NCBI GenBank assembly: GCA_003537575.1
Contig: DPRS01000005.1
Location: 1-32,376 of the forward strand
From: Oxalobacteraceae bacterium
Lineage (GTDB): Bacteria > Pseudomonadota > Gammaproteobacteria > Burkholderiales > Burkholderiaceae_D
DNA length: 32,376 nt
Direction: 5' to 3'
Below are positions 15,841-23,197 of this stretch, one piece after another. The position numbers and the translations under genes were made by a program. Below the pieces are notes generated by a model. The model was not told the origin of the DNA and did no database searches. It saw nothing but the letters and a program-made list of their open reading frames with translations. Position 1 is the stretch's first letter, and each line of letters begins with the position of its first letter.

Positions 15841-16497
15841 ATGAAAACCACTATTCTTCTGCCCGCCTGCATTCTGGCAGCGTCAATCCTGGCGCCTGCA
15901 CAGGCGCAGGAAGGCGGCAAGTCCGCCACCGGGCCGGTGCTGACAGCTCCGGCGACACCAGCGGCGGCGGCAGGCGAAACCCATGCCGCGCCCCGCTCCC
16001 AGGCAATGCCATCCAGCCACGAGCCCACCCGGATCTACCGACAAGTGCTGCCGGACGGCCGTATCGTCTATTCGGATGAGACCGTCGCCGGCGCCAAGGT
16101 CGACCACACCATCACGATGGCGCCGCCGATCAAGGGTAACCTGTGGAGCACCGAACCCGGCACGCCGCCGAAAGTGGCGCCGCAGGCCACGCCAACGCCG
16201 GTGCAGCGCATCGACCCGGTGCGCGTGCCGGCCCCCGGCAAGAGCACCATCGCGGTGCCGGATACGGTGCTGGCCGAAGTCATGCGCGCCGAGATGCTGC
16301 TGGAAGACGCGAAAAAACGCCAGGCCGCCGGCGCCGCGGCCTTGCCGGGCGAGCAGCGCGACAACAGTGCTGGCGGACTATCCTACAACCAGGCTTACTT
16401 CAGCCGGCAACAACGGCTGGCGCGCGATGTCGACTACGCGCAAAACGAATTGAAGAAAGCGCTGGCGGTGCGCGACGGCGTGCGCGCCAGGAAGTAA
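15841..16497 (+). CDS. Exported DUF4124-domain protein
   Basis: A 218-aa secreted or periplasmic protein. The N-terminal signal peptide is MKTTILLPACILAASILAPAQA, with cleavage near residue 22. A Pro/Ala-rich stretch follows, then a DUF4124 segment (IYRQVLPDGRIVYSDETVAGAK, about 62-82). This short beta-hairpin domain is common in exported proteobacterial proteins. The C-terminal half has a helical, charged region (EVMRAEMLLEDAKKRQAAG and FSRQQRLARDVDYAQNELKKAL) that could be a coiled coil. Function is unknown. ATG at 15841 has GGAGG about 8 nt upstream, which decides it over the longer open frame starting upstream. It converges on the GGDEF-EAL gene with 20 nt between the stops. Confidence 0.88.
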   Translation: MKTTILLPACILAASILAPAQAQEGGKSATGPVLTAPATPAAAAGETHAAPRSQAMPSSHEPTRIYRQVLPDGRIVYSDETVAGAKVDHTITMAPPIKGNLWSTEPGTPPKVAPQATPTPVQRIDPVRVPAPGKSTIAVPDTVLAEVMRAEMLLEDAKKRQAAGAAALPGEQRDNSAGGLSYNQAYFSRQQRLARDVDYAQNELKKALAVRDGVRARK

Positions 16498-16517
16498 GGG
16501 GCCGGCGAAGAAGCGGC

Positions 16518-18863
16518 CTATTTCACGACACTGAATGGCAAGGCGCGCGCCGGCCGCCGCTCGAACAGTTTTTCGCACTCGGTCGCCGGCAGCGGCTTGC
16601 TGAAATAATAGCCCTGGCCGATGCCGCAGCCGTGCTTTGCCAGGAAATCCTGCTGTTCGGCGGTCTCGATGCCTTCGGCCACCACGCCAATCTGCAGCTG
16701 GCGCGCCATCGCCAGGATGGCCGTGACGATGGCGGCGTTGTGCGTATCGATGTGGACGTCGCGCACGAAGGAACGGTCAATCTTCAGGATATCGATCGGG
16801 AATTGCCGCAGGTACGCCAGCGAGGAATAACCGGTGCCGAAATCGTCGATCGAGATCGTCACGCCAAGGTCGCGAATCTTCTTCAGACGCGCCGCGCTGT
16901 TGGCCGGATCTTCCATCACGATGCTCTCGGTCAGCTCCAGCTCCAGCAGGTGCGGATCGAGCCCGGTGCTTTCCAGGCATTGGGCGATCTTGGTGATCAG
17001 TTCGGGATCCTTGAACTGGCGCGCCGAGACATTCACCGCCACGCCAATCGGGTCGGCGCCGCGCTTTTGCCAGTCCTGCGCCTGGCGGCAGGCTTCCTGC
17101 ATCACCCATTCGCCGATCGGCACGATCAGGCCGGACATTTCCGCCACCGGGATGAATTTCAGCGGCGCGACCATGCCGTGGCCGGGGCGATTCCAGCGGA
17201 TCAGCGCCTCGACGCCGACGATGGCATTGCTCTGCAAGTCGAGCTGGGGCTGGTAATGCAGGAGGAATTCGCCGTTGTCGATGGCGTGGCGCAGCTGGTT
17301 TTCCAGGTTCAGGTTTTCGCGCGCCAGCGCGCTCATCTCGGCGGCATAGAAAGCGAAACCGTTGCCGCCGGCTTTCTTGGCCTGATACATCGCGGTTTCG
17401 GCGCGCAGAATCAGCTGCTCTGGCGTATCGGCATCGTTCGGGAAGGTGCCGATGCCGATGCTGGGAGTGAGATACATTTCCTGGCGCTCGATGTCGAACG
17501 GCATTTCGAAGCAGCGTTGCAGCTTCAGGGCCGCGCGCGCCAGGTCTTGCGAATCCTTCACATAAGGCAGCACGATCAGGAATTCATCGCTGCCCGGGCG
17601 GGCAATGAAATCTTCGACGCGCAGGTTTTGCTTGAGGCGCTCGGCCACGGCGCAGATCAGGTCGTCGCCGGCCGCATGCCCGAGGCTGTCGTTGATGCCC
17701 TTGAAACGGTCCAGGTCGAACATCAGCAAGCCCAGCTTGAAACTCTGCCGCCGCGCCAGCGACAGCGACTGGCGCAGGCTTTCCAGCAGCTGGCTGCGGT
17801 TGGGCAGGCCGGTCAGGCCGTCGTGCTGTGCCAGGTAGCGCACCTTGTCCTCGGCGGCGCGCTGGCCGCTGACGTCGCGCAGCGACGCCAGCCGCACGCG
17901 CCGGCCCTCGTAATCGAAATCGCGCGAATGCACCACCAGCGGCACTTCCCGGCCGCAGGAGTCGGCCAAAGTGAGTTCATAAGACTCGTCGCGGCGCGAG
18001 CGGAACATTTCTTCCATCCGGAGGCGATCGGCCTGGGCCACGAATTCCAGCGCCGAGCGCCCCACCAGGGTGTCGGCCGCAACGCCCACCATGCGGGCGA
18101 ATGCCTGGTTGGCGTTGATGATGACGCCATTCTCATGGAACACCAGGCCCTCGCTGGCAACCGCGGCAAGCTGCTCGAAACGCGCCTGGCTGGCGCGCGC
18201 GACGGCGGTCGATTGCAGCGCTGCCTGCTCGGCGGCCCGGCGGATCGCCACCTCTTCTTTCAGCGACGCCACCAGTTCTTCATTATTGAACTGCACGCGC
18301 AGCGCCGAGCGCAGCGCTTGCGCCAGGCGCGCCGAGGTCAGCAGCATCAGCACCAGGAACGCCGCCGCCATCGCGGTCAGCTCGCGGCTGACAGCGGAAC
18401 CGGCCAGCGCGCCCCAGACCAGCAAGGGCGCCACCATGCAGACCACGAATGCCCGGTACACCTTGGGCACCACGGAAATCATCGGCAACGCGGCGGCGCT
18501 GACGCCCAGCACCAACACCGCCATCACCACTTGATATTCGAAAGGCACATAAGGAGCGAACAGCACCGGACACAAGCCCCAGCCGAGACCCGACAAAGCG
18601 GCGCTGACGGCAAAGGTGTTGGCCCACTGCGCGGCGTTGCGGTCGGCCTGGCCGGCGCGCTTGCGCCTGCCGTGGCCCAGCATGTGCAGCCACGCCGCCA
18701 CAACAATGGTCGCCAGCCAGCTCAGCAGCAAGACCGGCGGCACGACCTGTGCCAACGCCGCTGCCACCAGCAACGCGACCGCGGCCGATGCCAGGGCTGC
18801 TCCGCCAGCCTGGTGATACAGTAATTCCACCTGCCGGGAAAACACGCGATTTTCCGTTTCCAC
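16518..18863 (-). CDS. Membrane-bound PAS-GGDEF-EAL cyclic-di-GMP signalling protein
   Basis: A 781-aa multidomain protein. The N-terminal membrane module has about five to six hydrophobic helices (20-60, 83-180). A coiled stretch (190-225) leads to a PAS domain (about 228-335), a GGDEF domain (about 340-505) and an EAL domain (about 520-770). The GGDEF signature is GSDEF (424-428), with a preceding RVED (415-418) matching the RxxD inhibitory site. The EAL domain keeps EALIRW (552-557), ELTES, IDDFGTGYSSL (Asp673, Asp674), KIDRSF (Lys694) and EGIET (Glu730), so phosphodiesterase activity is expected. Cyclase activity is uncertain given the Ser in GSDEF. The start is GTG at 18863, with GGAG 6 nt upstream. 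No dedicated sensor partner is adjacent. Confidence 0.93.
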   Translation of the reverse strand: METENRVFSRQVELLYHQAGGAALASAAVALLVAAALAQVVPPVLLLSWLATIVVAAWLHMLGHGRRKRAGQADRNAAQWANTFAVSAALSGLGWGLCPVLFAPYVPFEYQVVMAVLVLGVSAAALPMISVVPKVYRAFVVCMVAPLLVWGALAGSAVSRELTAMAAAFLVLMLLTSARLAQALRSALRVQFNNEELVASLKEEVAIRRAAEQAALQSTAVARASQARFEQLAAVASEGLVFHENGVIINANQAFARMVGVAADTLVGRSALEFVAQADRLRMEEMFRSRRDESYELTLADSCGREVPLVVHSRDFDYEGRRVRLASLRDVSGQRAAEDKVRYLAQHDGLTGLPNRSQLLESLRQSLSLARRQSFKLGLLMFDLDRFKGINDSLGHAAGDDLICAVAERLKQNLRVEDFIARPGSDEFLIVLPYVKDSQDLARAALKLQRCFEMPFDIERQEMYLTPSIGIGTFPNDADTPEQLILRAETAMYQAKKAGGNGFAFYAAEMSALARENLNLENQLRHAIDNGEFLLHYQPQLDLQSNAIVGVEALIRWNRPGHGMVAPLKFIPVAEMSGLIVPIGEWVMQEACRQAQDWQKRGADPIGVAVNVSARQFKDPELITKIAQCLESTGLDPHLLELELTESIVMEDPANSAARLKKIRDLGVTISIDDFGTGYSSLAYLRQFPIDILKIDRSFVRDVHIDTHNAAIVTAILAMARQLQIGVVAEGIETAEQQDFLAKHGCGIGQGYYFSKPLPATECEKLFERRPARALPFSVVK

Positions 18864-19014
18864 CGCTTACTCCGATTCTTGTTTTAGGAGATGAGTATAT
18901 TTCCCTTGAGAAATATTTGGGAGAGGCCGAACGGCCAGTTGAAGGTCAAAAAATGTCATTTCTTTCGCGATGCATCATTCATACAACAAATAGCACCGTT
19001 CCTGTTCCCTTGGC

Positions 19015-19881
19015 TTATGCCAATTCCAGCATCAAGGGCTGATGATCCGAAGCGTCGCTCAAGGTATCGACTGTCATTGTGCGCAAACGTGGCAGCAAAT
19101 CTTCGCTGACAAAGAAATAATCAAAGGTAAACGGCTCGCCCGGCCATTGCTTCTTGTCATACAGTCCGACAGTCGGCGTATGCATGGTGCCGGGATGCAG
19201 CACATTCCAGGCATCCCGGTAAGGCGGTGTGACGGCATCGATGAATTGCAACAGTTGCACCCGGCTGACCGAATCCGGCTTGAAATTGCAATCGCCGCAG
19301 AGAATCGCCGGCGCCGCCCGCAACGCCCCGGAAAACGGTCCGTCCGTCGCCTTGCCCGGCCCCGGTTCGCGCGCATGCATTACCGCTTCGACGTGCAGCT
19401 CGCGCAGGCGCGCTATTTGCGCCGCCCTTTGCATCATCGAATAGTATTCCAGGTGCGTGGTGCTTATGCGTAGCAAGCCTTGCGGAGTATCGATATTGGC
19501 TTCCAGCGCCAGGCGCTGCATGTTGGGCGCGTGTGGATCGCTGGGCCACGGCAGCAGGTGGCGGAACGCTTGCCGCACCGGGTGACGCGACAGCAGCATG
19601 TTGCCGAAGCGCTTGCGCCGACCGCCACCATCAGAGCCATCGGAGCCGGCGCAATCCATCGCGAAGCCGGACAGGGCAGCGTATTCGGGAAACAGTTGTT
19701 CGATGGCAGCAAACTGGTCGGCGCCGTCGTTTCCGTCCAGCTCGGCGTAGCCCGAGGTCACTTCCTGCAGGCAGATGACGTCAAGCTCGCCCAGCCGCCG
19801 GATATGCGAGGCGATCCTCGCCAGGTCGACACGGCCATCGGCGCCGCGTCCCCATTGTATGTTCCAGGTCAAGAGTTTCAT
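19015..19881 (-). CDS. Endonuclease/exonuclease/phosphatase family protein
   Basis: A 288-aa EEP-fold metal-dependent hydrolase. All motifs are visible: TWNIQWG with Asn7, CLQEV with Glu40, THLEY with His143, GDCNFKPDS with Asp197 and Asn199, and SDHQPLML with Asp279 and His280. A Gly/Ser/Asp-rich insert (AGSDGSDGGGRRKR, 78-91) sits before FGNMLLSR and looks like a flexible loop. Substrates in this superfamily range from nucleic acids to phospholipids and inositol phosphates, so the target cannot be set. It diverges from the CYTH-CHAD gene. No membrane segment or signal peptide is seen. The 151-bp spacer between its stop and the GTG of the GGDEF-EAL gene contains no gene. Confidence 0.9.
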   Translation of the reverse strand: MKLLTWNIQWGRGADGRVDLARIASHIRRLGELDVICLQEVTSGYAELDGNDGADQFAAIEQLFPEYAALSGFAMDCAGSDGSDGGGRRKRFGNMLLSRHPVRQAFRHLLPWPSDPHAPNMQRLALEANIDTPQGLLRISTTHLEYYSMMQRAAQIARLRELHVEAVMHAREPGPGKATDGPFSGALRAAPAILCGDCNFKPDSVSRVQLLQFIDAVTPPYRDAWNVLHPGTMHTPTVGLYDKKQWPGEPFTFDYFFVSEDLLPRLRTMTVDTLSDASDHQPLMLELA

Positions 19882-19938
19882 GTGCGCCCGGCCTCCAGTT
19901 CTTCTCCCCCTGATAACGAAGCCTCGTGAACCATCTAC

Positions 19939-19944
19939 TATAAT
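19939..19944 (+). promoter_or_regulatory. Candidate -10 box of the CYTH-CHAD gene
   Basis: A perfect TATAAT lies 64 nt before the ATG at 20009 in the divergent spacer. No matching -35 was found at 16-18 nt, so this is a weak call. The same bases on the other strand give TATAGT-like boxes that could serve the divergent gene. Confidence 0.35.
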
Positions 19945-20008
19945 TTAGACCATTTGCCGTCCGGGCGCGACGCTTGCACGAGGCGAACATTATTCTGCGA
20001 GGCAATCC

Positions 20009-21559
20009 ATGGAAGTCGAATTAAAACTGTCGATTGAACCTCGCCATATTGACACCTTGCGCCAGCTGCCCTTGCTGCAGCAATACGCCAGCGCGCCGCC
20101 GCGCACCGTACAGATGGCCGACATTTATTTCGACACGCCCGGCCTGGCCATTCGCAACAGCAATGCCGGCTTGCGCGTGCGCGAGATCGACGGCGCCTGG
20201 ATCCAGACCCTCAAGGGCGGTGGCAGCGTAACCAGCGGCCTGCACAGCCGCTATGAATGGGAAGCCACGGTGGCCGGGCCGCAGCCGGAACTGGATGCCT
20301 TGCGCAAGCTGGTGGATCCCCACAGTGCCTGGGCCAGGCTGCTGCGCGAGCCTGGGCTCGACGCCAGCCTGGAGAAGGCGTTCACCACCACGATCCGGCG
20401 CACCATATGGGATGTGCGCCTGCCGCAGGGTGACCTGGTCGAGTTCGCGCTGGATGAAGGCAGCATCGCCTGCCGCGACCAGACCGTGGAAGTCAGCGAA
20501 ATCGAACTCGAGCTCAAATCGGGCGCGCCGGAACAATTATTCGATTTTGCGCTGAAGCTGATGGATCACCTGCCGCTGCGCCTGTCCAATAGCAGCAAGG
20601 CCGCACGCGGCTACGGGATGTACCAGGCGCAGGCCACGACTGCTGTGCGCGCGCAGCCGGTGCGCCTGGCGCGCGCGCTGACGGTCGAAGAAGGATTCCG
20701 CGTCATCGCCGCCAATTGTCTGTCGCAAATCCAGGGCAACGAAGCCGCCGTGCTCGCTGGCGGCAACCCTGAAGGCGTCCATCAGATGCGGGTCGGCTTG
20801 CGCCGCCTGCGCTCGGCGCTCAAGCTGTTCAAGGATATCGCGCCCTGCCCGCCCGATTTGCAGGCGGAGTTATCCTGGCTGGGCGACGAGCTGGGCCAGG
20901 CGCGCGACTGGGAAGTGCTGCAGGAGGCGACGCTGCCGCGCATCGCCGCCGCCCTGCCGGAGCAGGCGGCAACGCTGGAAGTGCTGAAGCAGGCAAGCGA
21001 GAAGCTCGTCCATGAAAAGCAGCGGCAAGCCGCCGCCGCCGTCGCCTCGCCACGCTTTGCGCGGCTAGCCCTGGCGTTTGGCGCCTGGCTGACGGGCAAG
21101 CGCTGGCGCGCCACGCTGCAAGGGAACAGGGAAAGGAAGCTGAAGGCGCCGCTGACAAAATTCTCTCGTCAGGCACTGGCGCGCGACCAGGCTGCCCTGC
21201 TGCGGCGCGGCCACCACCTGGCCCACGCCGACCCGGCGGCACGGCACCGCCTGCGCATCGCCGCCAAGAAAACCCGCTATGCCAGCGAATTCTTCCATTC
21301 GCTGTATCCGCGCAAGCGCGTCAAGACTTACGTGGCAACCCTCACCGAGCTGCAGGATGCGCTCGGCTGGCTCAATGACGCGGCGGTGGCCGACCGCTTG
21401 CTGGCCGAGTTGCAGCAGTCCCAGGCATCCTCAACGGAACTCGCCGGCGCGGCCGGGTTCGCGCGCGGCTACCTGGGCGCTGCCCCTGAACTGGAACAGC
21501 CGGAACTGCTCAAGCTATGGAAGCGCTTTGCCGGCACCCGGCCGCCGTACCGCAAGTAA
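20009..21559 (+). CDS. CYTH-CHAD domain protein (inorganic triphosphatase, YgiF-like)
   Basis: A 516-aa two-domain protein. Residues 1-205 form the CYTH triphosphate tunnel: the ExExK signature is Glu2, Glu4, Lys6 (MEVELK), with RNSNAGLRVREIDG, ELELKSG and SKAARGYGMY. Residues about 222-505 form a CHAD domain, with conserved His/Arg helices (GVHQMRVGLRRLRSALKLF and HRLRIAAKKTRYASEFF). CYTH enzymes such as YgiF hydrolyse inorganic triphosphate, and CHAD binds polyphosphate, so a role in tri/polyphosphate handling is likely. ATG at 20009 has GAGG 6-9 nt upstream. It converges on pgl with 6 nt between the stops. Confidence 0.94.
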   Translation: MEVELKLSIEPRHIDTLRQLPLLQQYASAPPRTVQMADIYFDTPGLAIRNSNAGLRVREIDGAWIQTLKGGGSVTSGLHSRYEWEATVAGPQPELDALRKLVDPHSAWARLLREPGLDASLEKAFTTTIRRTIWDVRLPQGDLVEFALDEGSIACRDQTVEVSEIELELKSGAPEQLFDFALKLMDHLPLRLSNSSKAARGYGMYQAQATTAVRAQPVRLARALTVEEGFRVIAANCLSQIQGNEAAVLAGGNPEGVHQMRVGLRRLRSALKLFKDIAPCPPDLQAELSWLGDELGQARDWEVLQEATLPRIAAALPEQAATLEVLKQASEKLVHEKQRQAAAAVASPRFARLALAFGAWLTGKRWRATLQGNRERKLKAPLTKFSRQALARDQAALLRRGHHLAHADPAARHRLRIAAKKTRYASEFFHSLYPRKRVKTYVATLTELQDALGWLNDAAVADRLLAELQQSQASSTELAGAAGFARGYLGAAPELEQPELLKLWKRFAGTRPPYRK

Positions 21560-21565
21560 TAGCGT

Positions 21566-22336
21566 CTATTCCTTGCTGTGGAAAACCCTGAGCGTGGCCT
21601 GCGGATCGGCCACCAGCCGGGCGAATGGTCCGGCGCCGCTCAGCGCGGCGGCATCGACCGAGCCATCGTCCACCGCCGCCGCCAGTGCCCGCGCGCGCAT
21701 GATCACGTCCAGCTTGGCGGCGCCGCCTGACCAGACATAACAGACCGGCTGCGTCGCCAGCGCCCGCAGCGACAGCGACACACGCGCATGCGGGGCCTGC
21801 CCGGGCTGCAGCGCCACATAGCGGCGGGTGGTGCTGCTGGCATCCGGCCATTGCGGCGAATCGGAAAACAGCGAAGCGGTATGGCCATCGGTCCCCAGGC
21901 CGAGCACGATCACGGCCGGACGCGCCAGCGCCGGGGTGGCGTTGGCGACCTGCGCAGAGCGCCGCGCCCACAGCCAGGGATCGGTTGCCGCTGCCACGGT
22001 CGCCATTAGCGGCAGCAACCGCGCCGAGCGCGCCGGCCCCTGCAGCAAATGCTCGCGCACCAGGGCGGCATTCGAATCCGGATGGGTCGGCGGCACGCTG
22101 CGTTCATCGACCAGCGAGACATCGATATTGCTCCAGTCCAGCGGCTGGCGCGACAGCGCGGCGAAAAACGGCAAGGGGCTGCGCCCGCCCGACACCAGTA
22201 GCAAAGCCCGTCCGTCAGCCATGCCGGCGCCCATCGCCAGCGCCCGTTGCAAGTCCTCACTGACCTGCAAAGCCAGCGCCTGTGCAGCTTCATCGGCAGT
22301 ATCAAAAGTCGTCAATTGCAAGGCCCTGGTCATCAT
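21566..22336 (-). CDS. pgl: 6-phosphogluconolactonase
   Basis: Hydrolyses 6-phosphogluconolactone in the oxidative pentose phosphate/Entner-Doudoroff route. Family motifs are LLLVSGGRSPLPFF, DERSVPPTHPDSNAALVREHLL, LGLGTDGHTASLFSDSP and YVWSGGAAKLDV. About 256 aa from the MMTRALQL start. The frame is open to an ATG at 22384 (MCFSLKQ), but those 16 extra residues do not fit the family, and neither site has a clear Shine-Dalgarno. The start is therefore uncertain among 22384, 22336 and 22333. An upstream palindrome (22402-22421) is a likely operator. No zwf or edd is adjacent. Confidence 0.92.
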   Translation of the reverse strand: MMTRALQLTTFDTADEAAQALALQVSEDLQRALAMGAGMADGRALLLVSGGRSPLPFFAALSRQPLDWSNIDVSLVDERSVPPTHPDSNAALVREHLLQGPARSARLLPLMATVAAATDPWLWARRSAQVANATPALARPAVIVLGLGTDGHTASLFSDSPQWPDASSTTRRYVALQPGQAPHARVSLSLRALATQPVCYVWSGGAAKLDVIMRARALAAAVDDGSVDAAALSGAGPFARLVADPQATLRVFHSKE

Positions 22337-22401
22337 CCGGCTGCGCGGCAAACCTGCAGTTCGCTGTTTCAAAGAGAAGCACATGATATACGAAGCATAA
22401 A

Positions 22402-22421
22402 TATCCCATATTTATGGGATA
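22402..22421. promoter_or_regulatory. Perfect 9-bp inverted repeat upstream of pgl (candidate operator)
   Basis: TATCCCATA (22402-22410) and TATGGGATA (22413-22421) are separated by TT. The site lies in the AT-rich spacer between pgl (minus) and the 111-aa gene (plus), where a dimeric repressor could control either or both. It does not look like the HexR consensus. The cognate regulator is unknown. Confidence 0.6.
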
Positions 22422-22488
22422 CCCAAAGCCGCGAATTTGCTTTGTAATTACTACTATGCAACTGCTCTGTAATTTATAACCATCCATC

Positions 22489-22824
22489 ATGCACCCGCTC
22501 GACGACTTTACCGAACACTGGCGCGACCAGCCCAGCTTTCTGGTCGATTATTCCGGAAATTCCACCTTCCTGGCGCGGGTGGAATATCATTCCGAGCAAA
22601 TCCACCACAGCCATTCCACGGTAGTGCGCATTCGCAAGCACGGCGCAGGCAAAGGCCAGGTTTCGCTGCAAAAGGCGCCGGCGCTGCTGCCGGGTTTTCC
22701 GCAATTGCTGTTTTCGCCGCCGCTGCATGCCTATGATTACGACCGCACCAAGCACGCGCTGCTGGTGCAGGGCCACTCAAACCTGCTGGGCGGGGCTTAC
22801 CAAGTGGTGATTACACCGGCGTAA
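22489..22824 (+). CDS. Hypothetical protein, 111 aa
   Basis: A small, probably cytoplasmic protein beginning MHPLDDFTEHWRDQP. There is no signal peptide or membrane segment. It is rich in His and aromatics and has a beta-type pattern (STVVRIRKHGAGKGQVSLQ, HALLVQGHSNLLGGAYQVVITPA). I do not recognise the family. Support for its being real comes from host-like codon use and third-position GC, an ATG placed directly after an AT-rich spacer, and the absence of any alternative gene. It diverges from pgl and shares the spacer with the palindrome at 22402-22421. It ends about 60 nt before the tRNA promoter. Confidence 0.65.
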   Translation: MHPLDDFTEHWRDQPSFLVDYSGNSTFLARVEYHSEQIHHSHSTVVRIRKHGAGKGQVSLQKAPALLPGFPQLLFSPPLHAYDYDRTKHALLVQGHSNLLGGAYQVVITPA

Positions 22825-22881
22825 CTCATGCCTGATTGACAACGTCCCGGCGTTTTCCCTGCAATATCCCCCAAGATCCCG

Positions 22882-22908
22882 TTTGGCAGCGGAATTATTT
22901 GCTATAAT
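22882..22908 (+). promoter_or_regulatory. Promoter of tRNA-Ser(GGA), extended -10 type
   Basis: TGC followed by a perfect TATAAT (22903-22908) forms an extended -10. TTGGCA (22883-22888) upstream is only 14 nt away, so the extended -10 probably carries it. A GC-rich discriminator (CTGCGGC) follows, typical of stringently controlled stable RNA genes. The leader has a small inverted repeat, TTCGCG (22916-22921) and CGCGAA (22925-22930). Confidence 0.65.
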
Positions 22909-22940
22909 CTGCGGCTTCGCGCTACGCGAACCCGAATTCA

Positions 22941-23031
22941 GGAGAGATGGATGAGTGGTTTAAGTCGCACGCCTGGAAAGCGTGTATAGGTTCATAGCCT
23001 ATCGGGGGTTCGAATCCCCCTCTCTCCGCCA
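22941..23031 (+). tRNA. tRNA-Ser (anticodon GGA)
   Basis: A 91-nt type II tRNA including the encoded CCA. The acceptor stem GGAGAG pairs with CTCTCC, followed by discriminator G and CCA. The anticodon loop reads CTGGAAA, giving GGA, which decodes UCC/UCU. The long variable arm (TATAGGTTCATAGCCTATC region) and the T-arm GGGGGTTCGAATCCCCC are intact. Its 3' end is the attachment site of the integrated element that follows, and the element supplies an intact copy, so the tRNA remains functional. Confidence 0.97.
23009..23031 (+). other. attL: tRNA-Ser 3' end
   Basis: The last 23 nt of the tRNA (T-loop to CCA). A near-copy lies at 28561-28581. The shared core is TCCCCCTCTC...CGCCA; the distal copy lacks one TC dinucleotide and has two substitutions. 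Confidence 0.8.
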
Positions 23032-23064
23032 GAATGATGTTTTAAGAAGTTCAAAAGCATCCAT

Positions 23065-23102
23065 AAAACCCGCGTCAATCCTAGAGATTACGCGGGTTTT
23101 TT
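23065..23102 (+). terminator. Rho-independent terminator downstream of tRNA-Ser, element-borne
   Basis: An 11-bp stem, AAAACCCGCGT (23065-23075) with ACGCGGGTTTT (23090-23100), has a 14-nt loop and ends in TTTTTT (23097-23102). After insertion it replaces the terminator now displaced to 28587. Confidence 0.85.
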
Positions 23103-23142
23103 GTTCCAAGAGTGCTTTTAGCGTTCATTGAAATCCGGAATC

Positions 23143-23165
23143 TTTGACAGTATATTTGACGGTAT
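23143..23165. repeat. Two 11-nt direct repeats, candidate integrase arm-type sites (attL side)
   Basis: TTTGACAGTAT (23143-23153) and TTTGACGGTAT (23155-23165) stand at a 12-nt period. The same arrangement occurs at the other element end (28485-28507). Confidence 0.65.
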
Positions 23166-23197
23166 CTCCAGATGCCGCCAAAACAGATACCGTCAAA
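23155..23197. promoter_or_regulatory. 13-bp inverted repeat abutting the integrase start codon
   Basis: TTTGACGGTATCT (23155-23167) and AGATACCGTCAAA (23185-23197) are a perfect inverted repeat with a 17-nt spacer. The right arm touches the ATG at 23198, where a Shine-Dalgarno should be. It may be an integrase autorepression site, or an RNA hairpin that hides the start. Confidence 0.6.

Noticed and set aside
16143..18824. Very long open frame (893 codons) opposite the GGDEF-EAL gene
   Set aside because: The GGDEF-EAL protein on the other strand has complete domain motifs. The antisense frame is low-complexity (His/Gln/Arg-rich) and is a shadow of high-GC codon bias.
22836..22867. TTGACA near the tRNA with CAATAT as -10
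   Set aside because: The spacing is 20 nt and the -10 is poor; the extended TATAAT at 22903 is much better for the tRNA.
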